DNA of 64,000 bases from Candidatus Methylomirabilota bacterium (GCA_035764725.1 DASTYT010000052.1:84762-148761); one strand, 5' to 3'. Positions 53,002 to 62,070 are shown, counted from the first letter of the stretch. Numbers and translations are program-made. Notes: generated from the letters alone by a model not told the origin.

Positions 53002-54312
53002 ATGCCCATCAACGGGACCACGATGCCGAACGCCAAGCCCCCGGCGCCTACCACCGCAGTCGTTCGGCACCTTCGGGTGCTTCGCATCGTCAGCGAAGCC
53101 GTCAGCCGCTCGCTCGATCTCGAGGAGGTGCTCGACCGATCCCTGGATGCGCTCACCCAGGTCACGGGTCACGAGATCTCGAGCCTCCACCTCGTGTCGC
53201 CCGACGGCGAGACGCTCCTCCTCCGCGGCGAGCGCGGCATGTCCGCGCGCCTGCGCGAGGTCAATCTCGTCCTGCCGCTGGGCGTGGGGCTGATCGGCAG
53301 CGTCGCGCAGTCCGGCCAGCCGCGCCGCGTGGATGATGTCGGGCGGGCGCGCGACCTCCTGCCCGCCGCCCGCGCCGCGGTGACCGCCGACGGCATCCGC
53401 GCCTTCGTCTGCGTGCCCATTCGCGCCCGCCAGCGCCTGCTCGGCACGCTCTCGCTGGGGCGGTCGGCGGGGAGCCGGTTCACCGACGCGGAGCTCTCGC
53501 TGCTCGAGTGCGTGGCGGACCAGATCGGCCTCGCCCTCGACAACGCCCGTCTGTACACCGAGACGCGGCATCAGCTCACCGAGCTCGAGCGCACCCGCAC
53601 CGCGGCGGTGCGCGCCGAGCGCATCTCCGCGATCGACGGGCTCGCCGCCGGGGTGGCCCACGAGATCAACAACCCGCTCACAATCATCCTGGGCCAGATC
53701 CACGTGATGCTGCAGGGCGACCCGGACGAGGAGCTCCAGAGCCAGCTCCACGTGATCGACGGGGCGGCCCGCCGCGCGGCCAAGATCGTGAAGGACCTCC
53801 GCTCGTTCGCCGAACCCGCACCCGCGCAGCGCGCGCCGGTCTCGGTGAGCGCCCTCATTCGCCAGGTCGTCGACGCCAACGCCTCGCGGCTTCGCGCCGA
53901 TCACGTGGAGTGGCAGACCGCGCTGGAGGAGGTACCCGCGATCTGGGCGGACGGCGCACAGCTCGGCCAGGTCCTCCAGAGCCTCGTGGACAATGCCCGC
54001 TTTGCGATGGCCTCGGCGCACGAGGGCGGCATGCTCACGATCCGGCTCATGCCGGTCTCCTCGGGCGTCCGCATCGAGGTCGCCGACGACGGCCCCGGCA
54101 TCCAGCCCAATCACCTGCCCCGGATCTTCAATCCCTTCTTCACGACCAAGGGGCCGGATCAGGGGCGCGGGCTCGGCCTTGCGGTGGCCCACGGCATCAT
54201 CAAGGAGCACGGGGGCCGGCTCTGGGCCGAGAACGCCGAATCGGGCGGCGCGGTCCTGGTGATCGAGCTGCCCGTGAGCCTGCGGCGCGCCGAGCGCCCG
54301 TCCGCCGCCTAG
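53002..54312 (+). CDS. Soluble GAF-domain histidine kinase under sigma-54 control
   Basis: Sensor kinase of 436 residues. A GAF domain occupies about residues 20-170 (VLDRSLDALTQVTGHEISSLHL, FVCVPIRARQRLLGTLSLG). The H-box is GLAAGVAHEINNPLTIILGQ. The HATPase domain is complete: N-box LVDNARFAM, G1 VADDGPGI, F-box FNPFFTTK and G2 GRGLGLAVAHGII. No membrane helix. The ATG at 53002 lies 17 bases after the predicted sigma-54 start and has GAGGG upstream; the ATG at 53023 is an alternative. No response regulator follows. Confidence 0.88.
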   Translation: MPINGTTMPNAKPPAPTTAVVRHLRVLRIVSEAVSRSLDLEEVLDRSLDALTQVTGHEISSLHLVSPDGETLLLRGERGMSARLREVNLVLPLGVGLIGSVAQSGQPRRVDDVGRARDLLPAARAAVTADGIRAFVCVPIRARQRLLGTLSLGRSAGSRFTDAELSLLECVADQIGLALDNARLYTETRHQLTELERTRTAAVRAERISAIDGLAAGVAHEINNPLTIILGQIHVMLQGDPDEELQSQLHVIDGAARRAAKIVKDLRSFAEPAPAQRAPVSVSALIRQVVDANASRLRADHVEWQTALEEVPAIWADGAQLGQVLQSLVDNARFAMASAHEGGMLTIRLMPVSSGVRIEVADDGPGIQPNHLPRIFNPFFTTKGPDQGRGLGLAVAHGIIKEHGGRLWAENAESGGAVLVIELPVSLRRAERPSAA

Positions 54313-54354
54313 CCGCGTCCGGGTTCCCGCGCGCGTGTGCTAGGCTGTGGCGTC

Positions 54355-54558
54355 ATGCCACCGCGGCTCCGCATCCTCGTCCTTCTCCTCGCGCTCGTGA
54401 GCGTCGTCGCGGGCTGCTCGTCCGCGCCCTCGAGCGGCAGTAGCAGCTCGGGCGGCGTGCGCTGCCTCGATCGCGGCTCCGGTGGCCAAGGGTCCATCCG
54501 CGCCTCCGAGGAGCCGGACCGGCCGCTCTTCTTCCTGTTCTGCGTCCAGTCGCCCTGA
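54355..54558 (+). CDS. Small lipoprotein
   Basis: Protein of 67 residues. A lipoprotein signal (RILVLLLALVSVVAGC) puts the acylated Cys near residue 21, followed by a Ser/Gly-rich linker and a short domain with two Cys (VRCLDRGSGG and FFLFCVQ) that may form a disulfide. Function unknown. A TAGGCT box at 54341 ends eight bases before the ATG, without a clear -35. Confidence 0.6.
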   Translation: MPPRLRILVLLLALVSVVAGCSSAPSSGSSSSGGVRCLDRGSGGQGSIRASEEPDRPLFFLFCVQSP

Positions 54559-54577
54559 GCGCCACGCCGCCCCGCGG

Positions 54578-54606
54578 TTGAGCGCGCTGGGCTCCCATGC
54601 TAGGCT
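54578..54606 (+). promoter_or_regulatory. Promoter of the M20 hydrolase pair
   Basis: TTGAGC (54578-54583), 17-base spacer and TAGGCT (54601-54606). The leader to the ATG at 54664 is about 50 bases. Confidence 0.6.
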
Positions 54607-54663
54607 CGCCTCCGTGCCGGGCGGCCGTGCCCCGCATCCATTCCTGATCGCCTCGGAGGCATC

Positions 54664-55836
54664 ATGAGCGACGCCAAGGATTCCATCGTCCAGGCCGTGG
54701 ACCGTCTCGGTGACGAGCTCGAGGCCCTGTCCCGCCGCATCCACGATCACCCCGAGCTGGGCTATCAGGAGAAGCAGGCGGCGGGCTGGCTGACCGAGTT
54801 CCTGGGCGCCAAGGGCTTCAAGGTGGAAACGCGCGTGGGCGGCGTCGAGACGGCCTTCCGCGCCACCATCGACACCGGCGAGGGCCCCACGATCGCGATC
54901 ATGTGCGAGTACGACGCGCTCCCGGGCATCGGGCATGCGTGCGGGCACAACGTGATTGCCGCGTCGGGCGCCGGCGCGGGCGCCGCGCTGGCCCTCGCCC
55001 GGGGCGTGTTGCCCAAGGGGCGCGTGCAGGTCATCGGGACTCCCGCCGAGGAGGGCGGCGGCGGGAAGTGCCGCCTGATCAAGGCCGGCGTGTTCAAGGA
55101 CGTGGACGCAGCCATGATGATCCACGGCTTCGACCGCACCATCCTCCACCAGGACCTCCTCGGCATCGTGCGGGGCACGTTCGAGTTCACCGGCAAGGCG
55201 TCACACGCCTCCGCCGACCCGTGGGAGGGCGTGAACGCCCTCGACGCCGTCATCGCGACCTTCAACGCGGTGTCGATGATGCGGCAGCAGGTGCGGCCGG
55301 ACTGCCGCATCCACGGCATCATCACCAACGGCGGCGCCGCCGCGAACATCATCCCCGAGTACGCCTCCGCCGTCTTCTACGTCCGGGCGCCGCGTGTCGA
55401 CGTGATGTGGGACCTCTACAAGCGCGTGGAGGCGTGCGCGCAAGGCGCAGCCAAGGCCACCGGCTGCACGCTCAAGGCCACCCAGAACGCCGACAACGTG
55501 TACGAGCCTCTCAAGCGCAACCAGACCCTCCTCGACCTCTTCGCCGCCAACATGAAGACGGCCGGGCTCGAGGAAGGCCCGCCCGTGCTCGACCGTCTCG
55601 GCTCGTCCGACGTCGGCAACGTGAGCCAGGTGATCCCGTGCATCCAGCCCATGGTGGGCATCGCGCCGCTCGGCACCGCCATCCACACGCGGGAGTTCGA
55701 GGCCGCCGCGGTGAAGCCGCTGGCCCGCGCGGGCCTGCTCGCCGCCGCCAAGACCATGGCCCTGACCACCTTCGACCTCCTCGCCGATCCCGCGCGCGTG
55801 CGCGCGGCAAAGGACGAGTTCGCGCGGAGCCGCTAG
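54664..55836 (+). CDS. M20-family amidohydrolase, first of a tandem pair
   Basis: Metal-dependent hydrolase of 390 residues of the AbgB/amidohydrolase branch. Metal motifs are EYDALPGIGHACGHN near residue 82, TPAEEGGGGK near 124 and AMMIHG near 149. The lid domain has GKASHASADPWEGVNALDAV. Likely substrates are N-acyl amino acids or aminobenzoyl-type amides; none can be fixed. It is followed two bases later by a paralogue. Confidence 0.88.
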   Translation: MSDAKDSIVQAVDRLGDELEALSRRIHDHPELGYQEKQAAGWLTEFLGAKGFKVETRVGGVETAFRATIDTGEGPTIAIMCEYDALPGIGHACGHNVIAASGAGAGAALALARGVLPKGRVQVIGTPAEEGGGGKCRLIKAGVFKDVDAAMMIHGFDRTILHQDLLGIVRGTFEFTGKASHASADPWEGVNALDAVIATFNAVSMMRQQVRPDCRIHGIITNGGAAANIIPEYASAVFYVRAPRVDVMWDLYKRVEACAQGAAKATGCTLKATQNADNVYEPLKRNQTLLDLFAANMKTAGLEEGPPVLDRLGSSDVGNVSQVIPCIQPMVGIAPLGTAIHTREFEAAAVKPLARAGLLAAAKTMALTTFDLLADPARVRAAKDEFARSR

Positions 55837-55838
55837 CG

Positions 55839-57038
55839 ATGGCCCCGAACCCGGCGCTGGAGAGCGCCAAGACCCGGGTCGTCGAGGCGGTGGACCGGCT
55901 GGCGGGAGAGCTCGAGGCGCTGAGCCTCGAGATCCACGCCAACCCGGAGCTCTGCTTCAAGGAGGAAAAGGCCTCGGCCTGGCTGGGCCAGTTCCTCGGC
56001 AAGCACGGGGCCCAAGTCGAGCAGGGCGTGGGGGGGCTGCCCACGGCGTTCCGCGCGACGATTCCCGGCCAGGGCCCCGGTCCCACCGTGGCGATCCTCG
56101 CCGAATACGACGCGCTGCCCGGCATCGGGCACGCGTGCGGTCACAACATCATCGCGACGTCGGGCGCGGGCGCGGGAGCGGCGCTGGCCGCCGCGCTCAA
56201 GACCCTGCCCTTCGCGGGCCGGATCCAGGTGATCGGCACGCCCGCCGAGGAGGGCGGGGCGGGCAAGGTGCGGCTCATGGAGGCGGGCGTCTTCAAGGAC
56301 GTGGACGCCGCCATGATGATCCACGGGCGGCCCGGCACCCAGGTGTGGCGGCCCTCGCTGGGGATCATCAAGGTGAAGGTCGAGTTCCAGGGACGCGCCG
56401 CGCACGCGTCCTCCTGGCCGTGGCGGGGCGTCAACGCTCTCAACGCCATGATTCAGCTCTTCGTCTCGCTGGATCAGATGCGTCAGCAGGTGAAGCCGGA
56501 CGCGCGGATCCACGGCGTCATCACCAAGGGCGGCGAGCAAGCCAACATCATTCCCGAGCACACGGCGGCGGAGTTCTACCTCCGCGCGCCCACGCGCGAC
56601 TACTGCAAGGAGCTGCTGCGCCGCTTCCAGGCCGTCGCCGACGGCGCCGCGCTGGCCACCGGCTGCACCGCCACGGTGTCGCCGGACCCCATCATCCACG
56701 ACCCGCTCAAGCCGAACGTCACGATGGCCGCGCTCTTCAAGCAAAACCTCGAGCGCATCGACTTCCCCGAGGATCCGGACGATGGACAGGCCGGCTACGG
56801 CTCGACCGATTGCGGCAACGTGAGCCAGGCGCTGCCGACCATCCATCCCTACATCCGCATCAGCCCCGATGGCATCCCCGGCCATTCGCGCGAGTTCGCG
56901 GAGTGGGCGAAGTCGCCGCTCGCGCACACGGGCATGGTGGCGGCGGCCAAGACGCTCGCCCTCACCGCCCTCGACCTCCTCGCCGACCCCGCCGAGCTGG
57001 AGAAGGCCAAGCAAGAGTTCGCGAAGACGGCGGGCTAG
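55839..57038 (+). CDS. M20-family amidohydrolase, second of a tandem pair
   Basis: Protein of 399 residues, clearly duplicated from the gene before it: EYDALPGIGHACGHN, TPAEEGGAGK and AMMIHG are shared. It differs at the substrate side, with GRAAHASSWPWRGVNALNAM and a different loop after MIHG (RPGTQVWRPSLG). The divergence suggests a second substrate or a mixed dimer. The stop overlaps the convergent DinB-like gene by four bases. Confidence 0.88.
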   Translation: MAPNPALESAKTRVVEAVDRLAGELEALSLEIHANPELCFKEEKASAWLGQFLGKHGAQVEQGVGGLPTAFRATIPGQGPGPTVAILAEYDALPGIGHACGHNIIATSGAGAGAALAAALKTLPFAGRIQVIGTPAEEGGAGKVRLMEAGVFKDVDAAMMIHGRPGTQVWRPSLGIIKVKVEFQGRAAHASSWPWRGVNALNAMIQLFVSLDQMRQQVKPDARIHGVITKGGEQANIIPEHTAAEFYLRAPTRDYCKELLRRFQAVADGAALATGCTATVSPDPIIHDPLKPNVTMAALFKQNLERIDFPEDPDDGQAGYGSTDCGNVSQALPTIHPYIRISPDGIPGHSREFAEWAKSPLAHTGMVAAAKTLALTALDLLADPAELEKAKQEFAKTAG

Positions 57039-57616
57039 CCCCGCCGGGCGCGCGCGGCGGTCAGGATCTGTTTCACCTGGGTGATGTGATCGAGCGTGTG
57101 CAGGCGGAAGGCGAACACCGCGTAGGCCTTCCAGGCGATCTCCTCCATCCAGTGGAGCGGCGCCTGCCGCCCGTCCGCCTCGCGCACGTTGATGACCGCG
57201 ATCACCGGCGCGCGCGCCCCGGTGGGCGCATCCCGCGCTCCGTCGAGCGCGCAGAGGATCTCAGCGTGGGCGCCCACGAGCGCCGCCCGGAGTTCGCCCC
57301 AGGGCGTCGCGAAGGGATCGGCGGACTGTAGGCCAGCCGGGATGGGCGGGCCGGCCGGGCGCCGGTCCGCAAGGAGGTCGCGCAGCTCGCCGAGGCTCGG
57401 CGCGTGCGTCAGCAGGAGATGGTCCACGACCTCGTGAATGGACCACTCCCCGGGCCCGGGCCGGTCCGCCGCGTGCTCCGCGGACACCGGAGCCAAGAGC
57501 GCTTCCATGGCGTCGAAGCCCGCCGCGACCCGTGCCCGGACCTGGGCCAGCGGCAGGGCTTCGCCCTTGTCGCGCAGGTACTCGCGCAGCCGGATCTGCT
57601 CCTCACGCTCCGTCAT
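57035..57616 (-). CDS. DinB-superfamily protein
   Basis: Four-helix-bundle protein of 193 residues. The three His positions of the DinB metal site are visible in WSIHEVVDHLLLTH and FRLHTLDHITQV. Members include metal-dependent thiol transferases and stress proteins; activity here is unknown. It overlaps the TetR gene by four bases (ATGA) and so is expressed under the TetR promoter. Confidence 0.8.
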   Translation of the reverse strand: MTEREEQIRLREYLRDKGEALPLAQVRARVAAGFDAMEALLAPVSAEHAADRPGPGEWSIHEVVDHLLLTHAPSLGELRDLLADRRPAGPPIPAGLQSADPFATPWGELRAALVGAHAEILCALDGARDAPTGARAPVIAVINVREADGRQAPLHWMEEIAWKAYAVFAFRLHTLDHITQVKQILTAARARRG

Positions 57617-58224
57617 CGGCGTCCTTCCCGTCGTCGCAGATAGGTCCACAGCACGTCCTCGCACAGGCGCTCGGCGGTGGCGCGCGGCAGCGCCCGCCGG
57701 TCGAAGGTGTGCTGCAGGGACAGTCCGTCGAGCACGGCCAGCACCACCGCCGCCGCGCCGTCGGGCGCCAGACGGCGAAGCCGGCCCTCGAGCACCCCCT
57801 GCCGGATCCCCGCGGCGATCAGGCGGCGGGAGCGCGCGTAGGTGCGCGCGTTCACGGCGGCGAGCGCGCGGTCGTGCAGGCTCTCGCCCCACAGCTCGAT
57901 GAACACCGTCCAGAACTCGCGGTCGCGCGCGGCCACCTCCAGGCAGGCGCGGACGAGCGCGCGCAGGCGGCCCCGGGCCCCCCGGGCGCCTCGCGCCTCG
58001 GCGGCGACGCGGCGATCGAGATCGGCGCTCACGCGCAGCGCGGCGGCGGCGAGGATGGCCCGCTTGTCCTTGAAGTAGTAGTGGAGAACGCCCTGGCTCA
58101 AGCGGGCCTCGCGGGCCACCCGCTTCATGGTGAGGCCCGCATAGCCCTTGGTGGCCAGGCAGTGAATGGTGGCGCGAACGATCGCCGCGCGCCGGAGGGG
58201 AGCCACGCCGACCCTGGGGCTCAT
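57613..58224 (-). CDS. TetR-family repressor
   Basis: Regulator of 203 residues. The N-terminal helix-turn-helix (about 12-58) contains TKGYAGLTMKRVAREARLSQGVLHYYFKDK, a standard TetR/BetI signature. The C-terminal ligand domain is BetI-like (FWTVFIELWGE). The start codon lies seven bases after a TAGACC box without Shine-Dalgarno, so the mRNA is probably leaderless. It overlaps and co-expresses the DinB-like gene. Two palindromes at its promoter suggest autorepression. Confidence 0.9.
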   Translation of the reverse strand: MSPRVGVAPLRRAAIVRATIHCLATKGYAGLTMKRVAREARLSQGVLHYYFKDKRAILAAAALRVSADLDRRVAAEARGARGARGRLRALVRACLEVAARDREFWTVFIELWGESLHDRALAAVNARTYARSRRLIAAGIRQGVLEGRLRRLAPDGAAAVVLAVLDGLSLQHTFDRRALPRATAERLCEDVLWTYLRRREGRR

Positions 58225-58235
58225 GCCCCAGGGTC
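58210..58235. repeat. Perfect 26-base palindrome around the tetR start codon
   Basis: Two 11-base arms, GACCCTGGGGC (58210-58220) and its exact complement (58225-58235), flank a four-base centre that holds the start codon of the TetR gene. The promoter geometry puts the transcription start at the ATG, so the second arm would not be transcribed upstream of it and the element is more likely a DNA operator than an mRNA hairpin. Confidence 0.7.
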
Positions 58236-58264
58236 TACGCGGTTTTTATTGGTCGGTCAACCGA
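58232..58264 (-). promoter_or_regulatory. tetR promoter with overlapping TetR-type operator
   Basis: On the minus strand TTGACC (58260-58255), 17-base spacer and TAGACC (58237-58232). The inverted repeat TCGGT-CA-ACCGA (plus strand 58253-58264) covers the -35 box and resembles common TetR-family operators. The first ATG base is predicted to be the transcription start. Confidence 0.7.
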
Positions 58265-58290
58265 TTTAATTCAGAGGTGTCGAACGAGAC

Positions 58291-58821
<531 letters not shown>

Positions 58822-58866
58822 CGCTGACCTCCTGGTCGGCTTCGACGGTGGTGAGAAAGGCTCCGC

Positions 58867-60462
58867 TCAGGACGCGGAGCGGCGGCGGGCGTCCGAGGCG
58901 CGCTCGGCGGCGAGCCGCCCGGTTTCGGCGCCGGAGTGGTCCACGTGGCGCATGGCGGCGGCGAGCGCGCGATGGCCGGCCTGCTCGGCGATGAGCCGAT
59001 GCATGCCCTGGCACACTCGGCGATACGCGGGATGGCCCTGCGGCGCCGTCCGCAGCTCCAGCATGTGCATGGCCTCCCGGGCATTCATCTCCATGTAGTA
59101 CCGCACGCGGTAGGCCATGGCGACCGCGTAGGGCGCTGACACGGCGAGGCCGGCGTCGACGAGGGCGCCGTGGAGCGATGCCGAGTCCTCCATCACGCGC
59201 AGCCAGTCAGCCCGGGCGCCCACTTCGTCGAGCTCGGGGGCGACGGCGAAGCCATGACGGGGCGACAGGGGCTGCCACTCCAGCGTGAGCAGGCGGTGGC
59301 GCTGCAGATCCCGGAACGCGCCGTAGTCGCCCAGCACGTCGAAGCGGTACGAGGTGCGCTCGAAGGCGCGGCCCGGCTTGTGTCGGCGGTTCTCCCGCGT
59401 CCCCACGTAGGCCTCGAGCACACGCGCGCGCTCCCCGGGCCCGAGCTTGCGCGCGAGGGCGAGCAGCTGATCGTCCGGGAGACCGGAGGCGGAGTACAGG
59501 GCGGCCGCCACCACCTTCACCTCGCCCTCGGGGTCCCAGTCGGTCAGCGTGACCTCGGGCCGGGGCTCGGGCTCGACGCCGGCGAGGAGGTCGGCGGCCA
59601 CCGCGCGCGTGGCCGCCGCGGTGTCGGCGAGATAGCGCGACCACACGCCGCCGCGCTCGGGCCGATCGAGGCGCGTGAGGAAGGCGGGAATCACCTTTCG
59701 CAGCTCGGCGAGCATCAGCGCCGCATGGTCCTGGACTTCCCGGAGAGGGTGCGCGCGCATGCGGAGCAGCAGGGCTTCGTAGCCCTGCGCGGTGCCGAAG
59801 ATCCCGACGTTGGATCGGGTCGCGGCGGGAAGCAGGCCCCGCAGGCTGTCGAGCGCCTTCGCGCGCACCGTCATCTTCCAGGGCCCTTCGGGCTGGCCGG
59901 GCTCGCGCGGGACCCGCCCGCTCCAGTAGTCCTGGAGAACGGGAATCCAGCGCGCGTAGCTCTCGAAGGCGCGGTCGAGGGACTCGACGTAGCGCGCGCG
60001 GAGCGGGTGGCCGTCCAGCTCCGCGGGCACGTGATACTTCCACTGTCCGCCCGGGCGATCGGTATACGGCACGTAGCGGGTCGACTGCTCGAGGTAGGCC
60101 ATCAAGCGGCCCCATTCGAGCACCTTGGTGAGGAGGTTCGACGCGCCCTCGCAGGCCAGGTGCACGCCGCCGAGCTGGGCCACGGAGTCATCACCGTAGT
60201 CGGACAGCACGCGATCGTAGAGCGCGTCCGCACGGGTCGTGCCCACGGTGCCGGCGGGCGCGCCCGCGCTCGCGCTCTCGCGGAACTCGTCGAGGAAGAG
60301 CCGCCGTAGCGACTTGGCCGAGCGTGAGTAGCGCGCGAACAGCGCGCCCTTCACGACCTCCGGGAGATTGACGAGAGCGAAGACCGGACCGTCGAGATTG
60401 GTGAAGTGGGGGGCAAGCGCGGCGCGCTCGTCGGCGGTGAACGTCTCCACGCCCGGTATCAT
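58867..60462 (-). CDS. Tandem ThyX-like protein (two thymidylate synthase X domains)
   Basis: Protein of 531 residues, about twice the ThyX length. The N-terminal copy has YGDDSVAQLGGVHLACEGAS and EWGRLMAYLEQSTRY, which aligns with the ThyX motif RHRxxSxNExSxR but has lost the first Arg-His. The C-terminal copy has DLQRHRLLTLEWQPLSPRHG and MAYRVRYYMEMNAREAMHML, keeping RHR but not the rest. FAD-dependent methylation of dUMP is possible only if the two halves share one active site. The ATG at 60462 is chosen; upstream frame is not conserved-looking. Confidence 0.8.
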   Translation of the reverse strand: MIPGVETFTADERAALAPHFTNLDGPVFALVNLPEVVKGALFARYSRSAKSLRRLFLDEFRESASAGAPAGTVGTTRADALYDRVLSDYGDDSVAQLGGVHLACEGASNLLTKVLEWGRLMAYLEQSTRYVPYTDRPGGQWKYHVPAELDGHPLRARYVESLDRAFESYARWIPVLQDYWSGRVPREPGQPEGPWKMTVRAKALDSLRGLLPAATRSNVGIFGTAQGYEALLLRMRAHPLREVQDHAALMLAELRKVIPAFLTRLDRPERGGVWSRYLADTAAATRAVAADLLAGVEPEPRPEVTLTDWDPEGEVKVVAAALYSASGLPDDQLLALARKLGPGERARVLEAYVGTRENRRHKPGRAFERTSYRFDVLGDYGAFRDLQRHRLLTLEWQPLSPRHGFAVAPELDEVGARADWLRVMEDSASLHGALVDAGLAVSAPYAVAMAYRVRYYMEMNAREAMHMLELRTAPQGHPAYRRVCQGMHRLIAEQAGHRALAAAMRHVDHSGAETGRLAAERASDARRRSAS

Positions 60463-60475
60463 ACCGTCATCCCGA

Positions 60476-60739
60476 TCAGCCGCCGTAGCCCCAGTTCCAG
60501 CACGGCAGGCGCTCCTTCCAGAACCATTCGTCACAGAGCTCCTGGTCACACCGCTGCTGGCACACGCGGAGGGTGAGGCCGGCGGTGCAGCGGAGCGTGC
60601 CGCCGCCCCGGCAGTAGCAGGCGCCGGGCCAGTCGATGGGACCGGCGGCGCCCGATGTCGCGGTAAAGGCGCCGGCCAGGAGCGCGGCCAGCCCCAATCG
60701 GATCAGCCGCGAGCGTGTGGGCGTCCGCATTGACCCCAT
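60476..60739 (-). CDS. Small secreted cysteine-rich protein
   Basis: Protein of 87 residues. A signal peptide (RLIRLGLAALLAGAFTA) is followed by a mature part of about 55 residues with seven Cys (ACYCRG, LRCTAG, VCQQRCD, LCDEW, PCWNW) and many Trp, pointing to a disulfide-stabilised extracellular domain. No family recognised. GGGAGG lies seven bases before the ATG at 60739; a second ATG lies three codons on. It is transcribed divergently from the repeat-protein gene. Confidence 0.65.
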   Translation of the reverse strand: MGSMRTPTRSRLIRLGLAALLAGAFTATSGAAGPIDWPGACYCRGGGTLRCTAGLTLRVCQQRCDQELCDEWFWKERLPCWNWGYGG

Positions 60740-60758
60740 TCCAGCACCTCCCTATACT
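60730..60758 (+). promoter_or_regulatory. Promoter of the repeat-protein gene, predicted leaderless
   Basis: TTGACC (60730-60735), 17-base spacer and TATACT (60753-60758). Seven bases separate the -10 box from the ATG at 60766, so the first transcribed base should be the A of the ATG. The -35 box overlaps the start of the divergent Cys-rich gene. Confidence 0.75.
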
Positions 60759-60765
60759 CGGCGCA

Positions 60766-62070
60766 ATGCTTGCGAGCCGCGCGTGGCGCGCCGTCGCGCC
60801 GCTGCTCATCTGGGCGCTCGGCGCCGGCGCCGCGCAGGCTCAGACGCCCAACCTTCGTACCGTGGCCGCAGTGGGCGATCCCGCGCCGGGCGGCGGTAGC
60901 TTCGCGGGCTTCAGCGTCGAGTCGCTCCCCATTCTGGCGCCGGCCAACAGCCGGGGCGACGTCGCCTTCTTCGCTACCCTGCTCCGCGGCCCGGGTAGCG
61001 AGGGGCTTTTCCTTTCCTCGCCGAGCGGGCTGTCCTCGCCGGGCGGACCGTCTTCGCCGCGCGGGCCGCGCGGCGGCCGTCGCAAGATCGCGCTCGAGGG
61101 CGACGTGGTGCCGGGCGTGGGCACCCTGACCGGTTTCGGCAAGCACCCGATCCCCGCGCTCAACGAGGGCGGCGACGTGGCCTTCGCCGCCGCGGTGGGC
61201 GGCGGCAAGGCGGTGGAGGGCATCTTCCTCTGGTCGCGCGGCCGCGTGCAGCCGGTGGCGATTACCGGCACGGCGGCGCCGGGTATCGGAGGCGGTACGC
61301 TGGCCGGCATCGAGTCGCCCGCGCTCAACGATCGCGGCGACGTGGTCTTCCTCGCCACCATCCGCCGGGGACGCGAAACGATCGACGCGATCTTCGGGCG
61401 CATGCGCGGCAAGCTCAAGAAGATCGTGGCGCAGGGCGATCCGGCGCCCGCGGGCGGCGCGTTCGCGGGGTTCGGTGCCCCCATCCTCAACAACAAGGGC
61501 GTGGTCGGCTTCGCCGCCGCCGTCGAGGGGCGGGGCGTGCCCGGCGGCATCTTCGTGGTCGAGGGCGATGCGCCGCGCATGGTCGTGGGCGCGGGCGACG
61601 ACACTCCCGCCGGGGGGATTTACTTCAAGTTCGCCGAGCGGGTGAGCCTCAACGACACGGGGCTGATCGCCTTCAACGCGCAGCTCAAGGACGCGCCCAC
61701 GCCGGCCGGCCTATTCCTGGTGGATCGCGGCGCGCCGCGCAAGCTCGTGCTCGTCGGCGACGCCGCGCCGGGTGGCGGCACCTTCTCGCACTTCGGCCTC
61801 TGGCCGACCGTCAACAACGCCGGGGTCGTGGTCTTCGCTTCGTCGGTGGACGGCGGCACGCATCCGATCGGCGTCTTCGTGGCGAAGGGTGACACGATCA
61901 CACGTGTGGTCGGCGCGGGCGACGCCCTGCCCGGCGGAGGCCGGCTCCTCTCGTTCGGGCTCTATCCCCTCGCCGCGATCACGCCAAAGGGCGGCGTGTC
62001 CTTCGCGACGGCGGTCACCGCAACGGGTGAAGGCACGGAAGGGATCTACTACGCGGCGCCGGCACCCTGA
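60766..62070 (+). CDS. Secreted NxxGxxAF-type tandem-repeat protein
   Basis: Exported protein of 434 residues. The signal peptide (RAVAPLLIWALGAGAAQA) is followed by seven copies of a repeat of about 50-60 residues. Each has a core like LNDRGDVVFLA or NSRGDVAFFA and a partner like GDPAPGGGSFAGF. This matches the choice-of-anchor NxxGxxAF repeat family. Seven copies fit a seven-bladed beta-propeller. No C-terminal anchor is visible. The leaderless promoter supports the ATG at 60766 over an earlier frame. Confidence 0.82.
   Translation: MLASRAWRAVAPLLIWALGAGAAQAQTPNLRTVAAVGDPAPGGGSFAGFSVESLPILAPANSRGDVAFFATLLRGPGSEGLFLSSPSGLSSPGGPSSPRGPRGGRRKIALEGDVVPGVGTLTGFGKHPIPALNEGGDVAFAAAVGGGKAVEGIFLWSRGRVQPVAITGTAAPGIGGGTLAGIESPALNDRGDVVFLATIRRGRETIDAIFGRMRGKLKKIVAQGDPAPAGGAFAGFGAPILNNKGVVGFAAAVEGRGVPGGIFVVEGDAPRMVVGAGDDTPAGGIYFKFAERVSLNDTGLIAFNAQLKDAPTPAGLFLVDRGAPRKLVLVGDAAPGGGTFSHFGLWPTVNNAGVVVFASSVDGGTHPIGVFVAKGDTITRVVGAGDALPGGGRLLSFGLYPLAAITPKGGVSFATAVTATGEGTEGIYYAAPAP

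Noticed and set aside
58210-58235. Palindrome as an mRNA hairpin presenting the start codon in its loop
   Set aside because: The -10 box ends seven bases before the ATG, so the 5' arm should not be in the mRNA. Kept as a DNA element.
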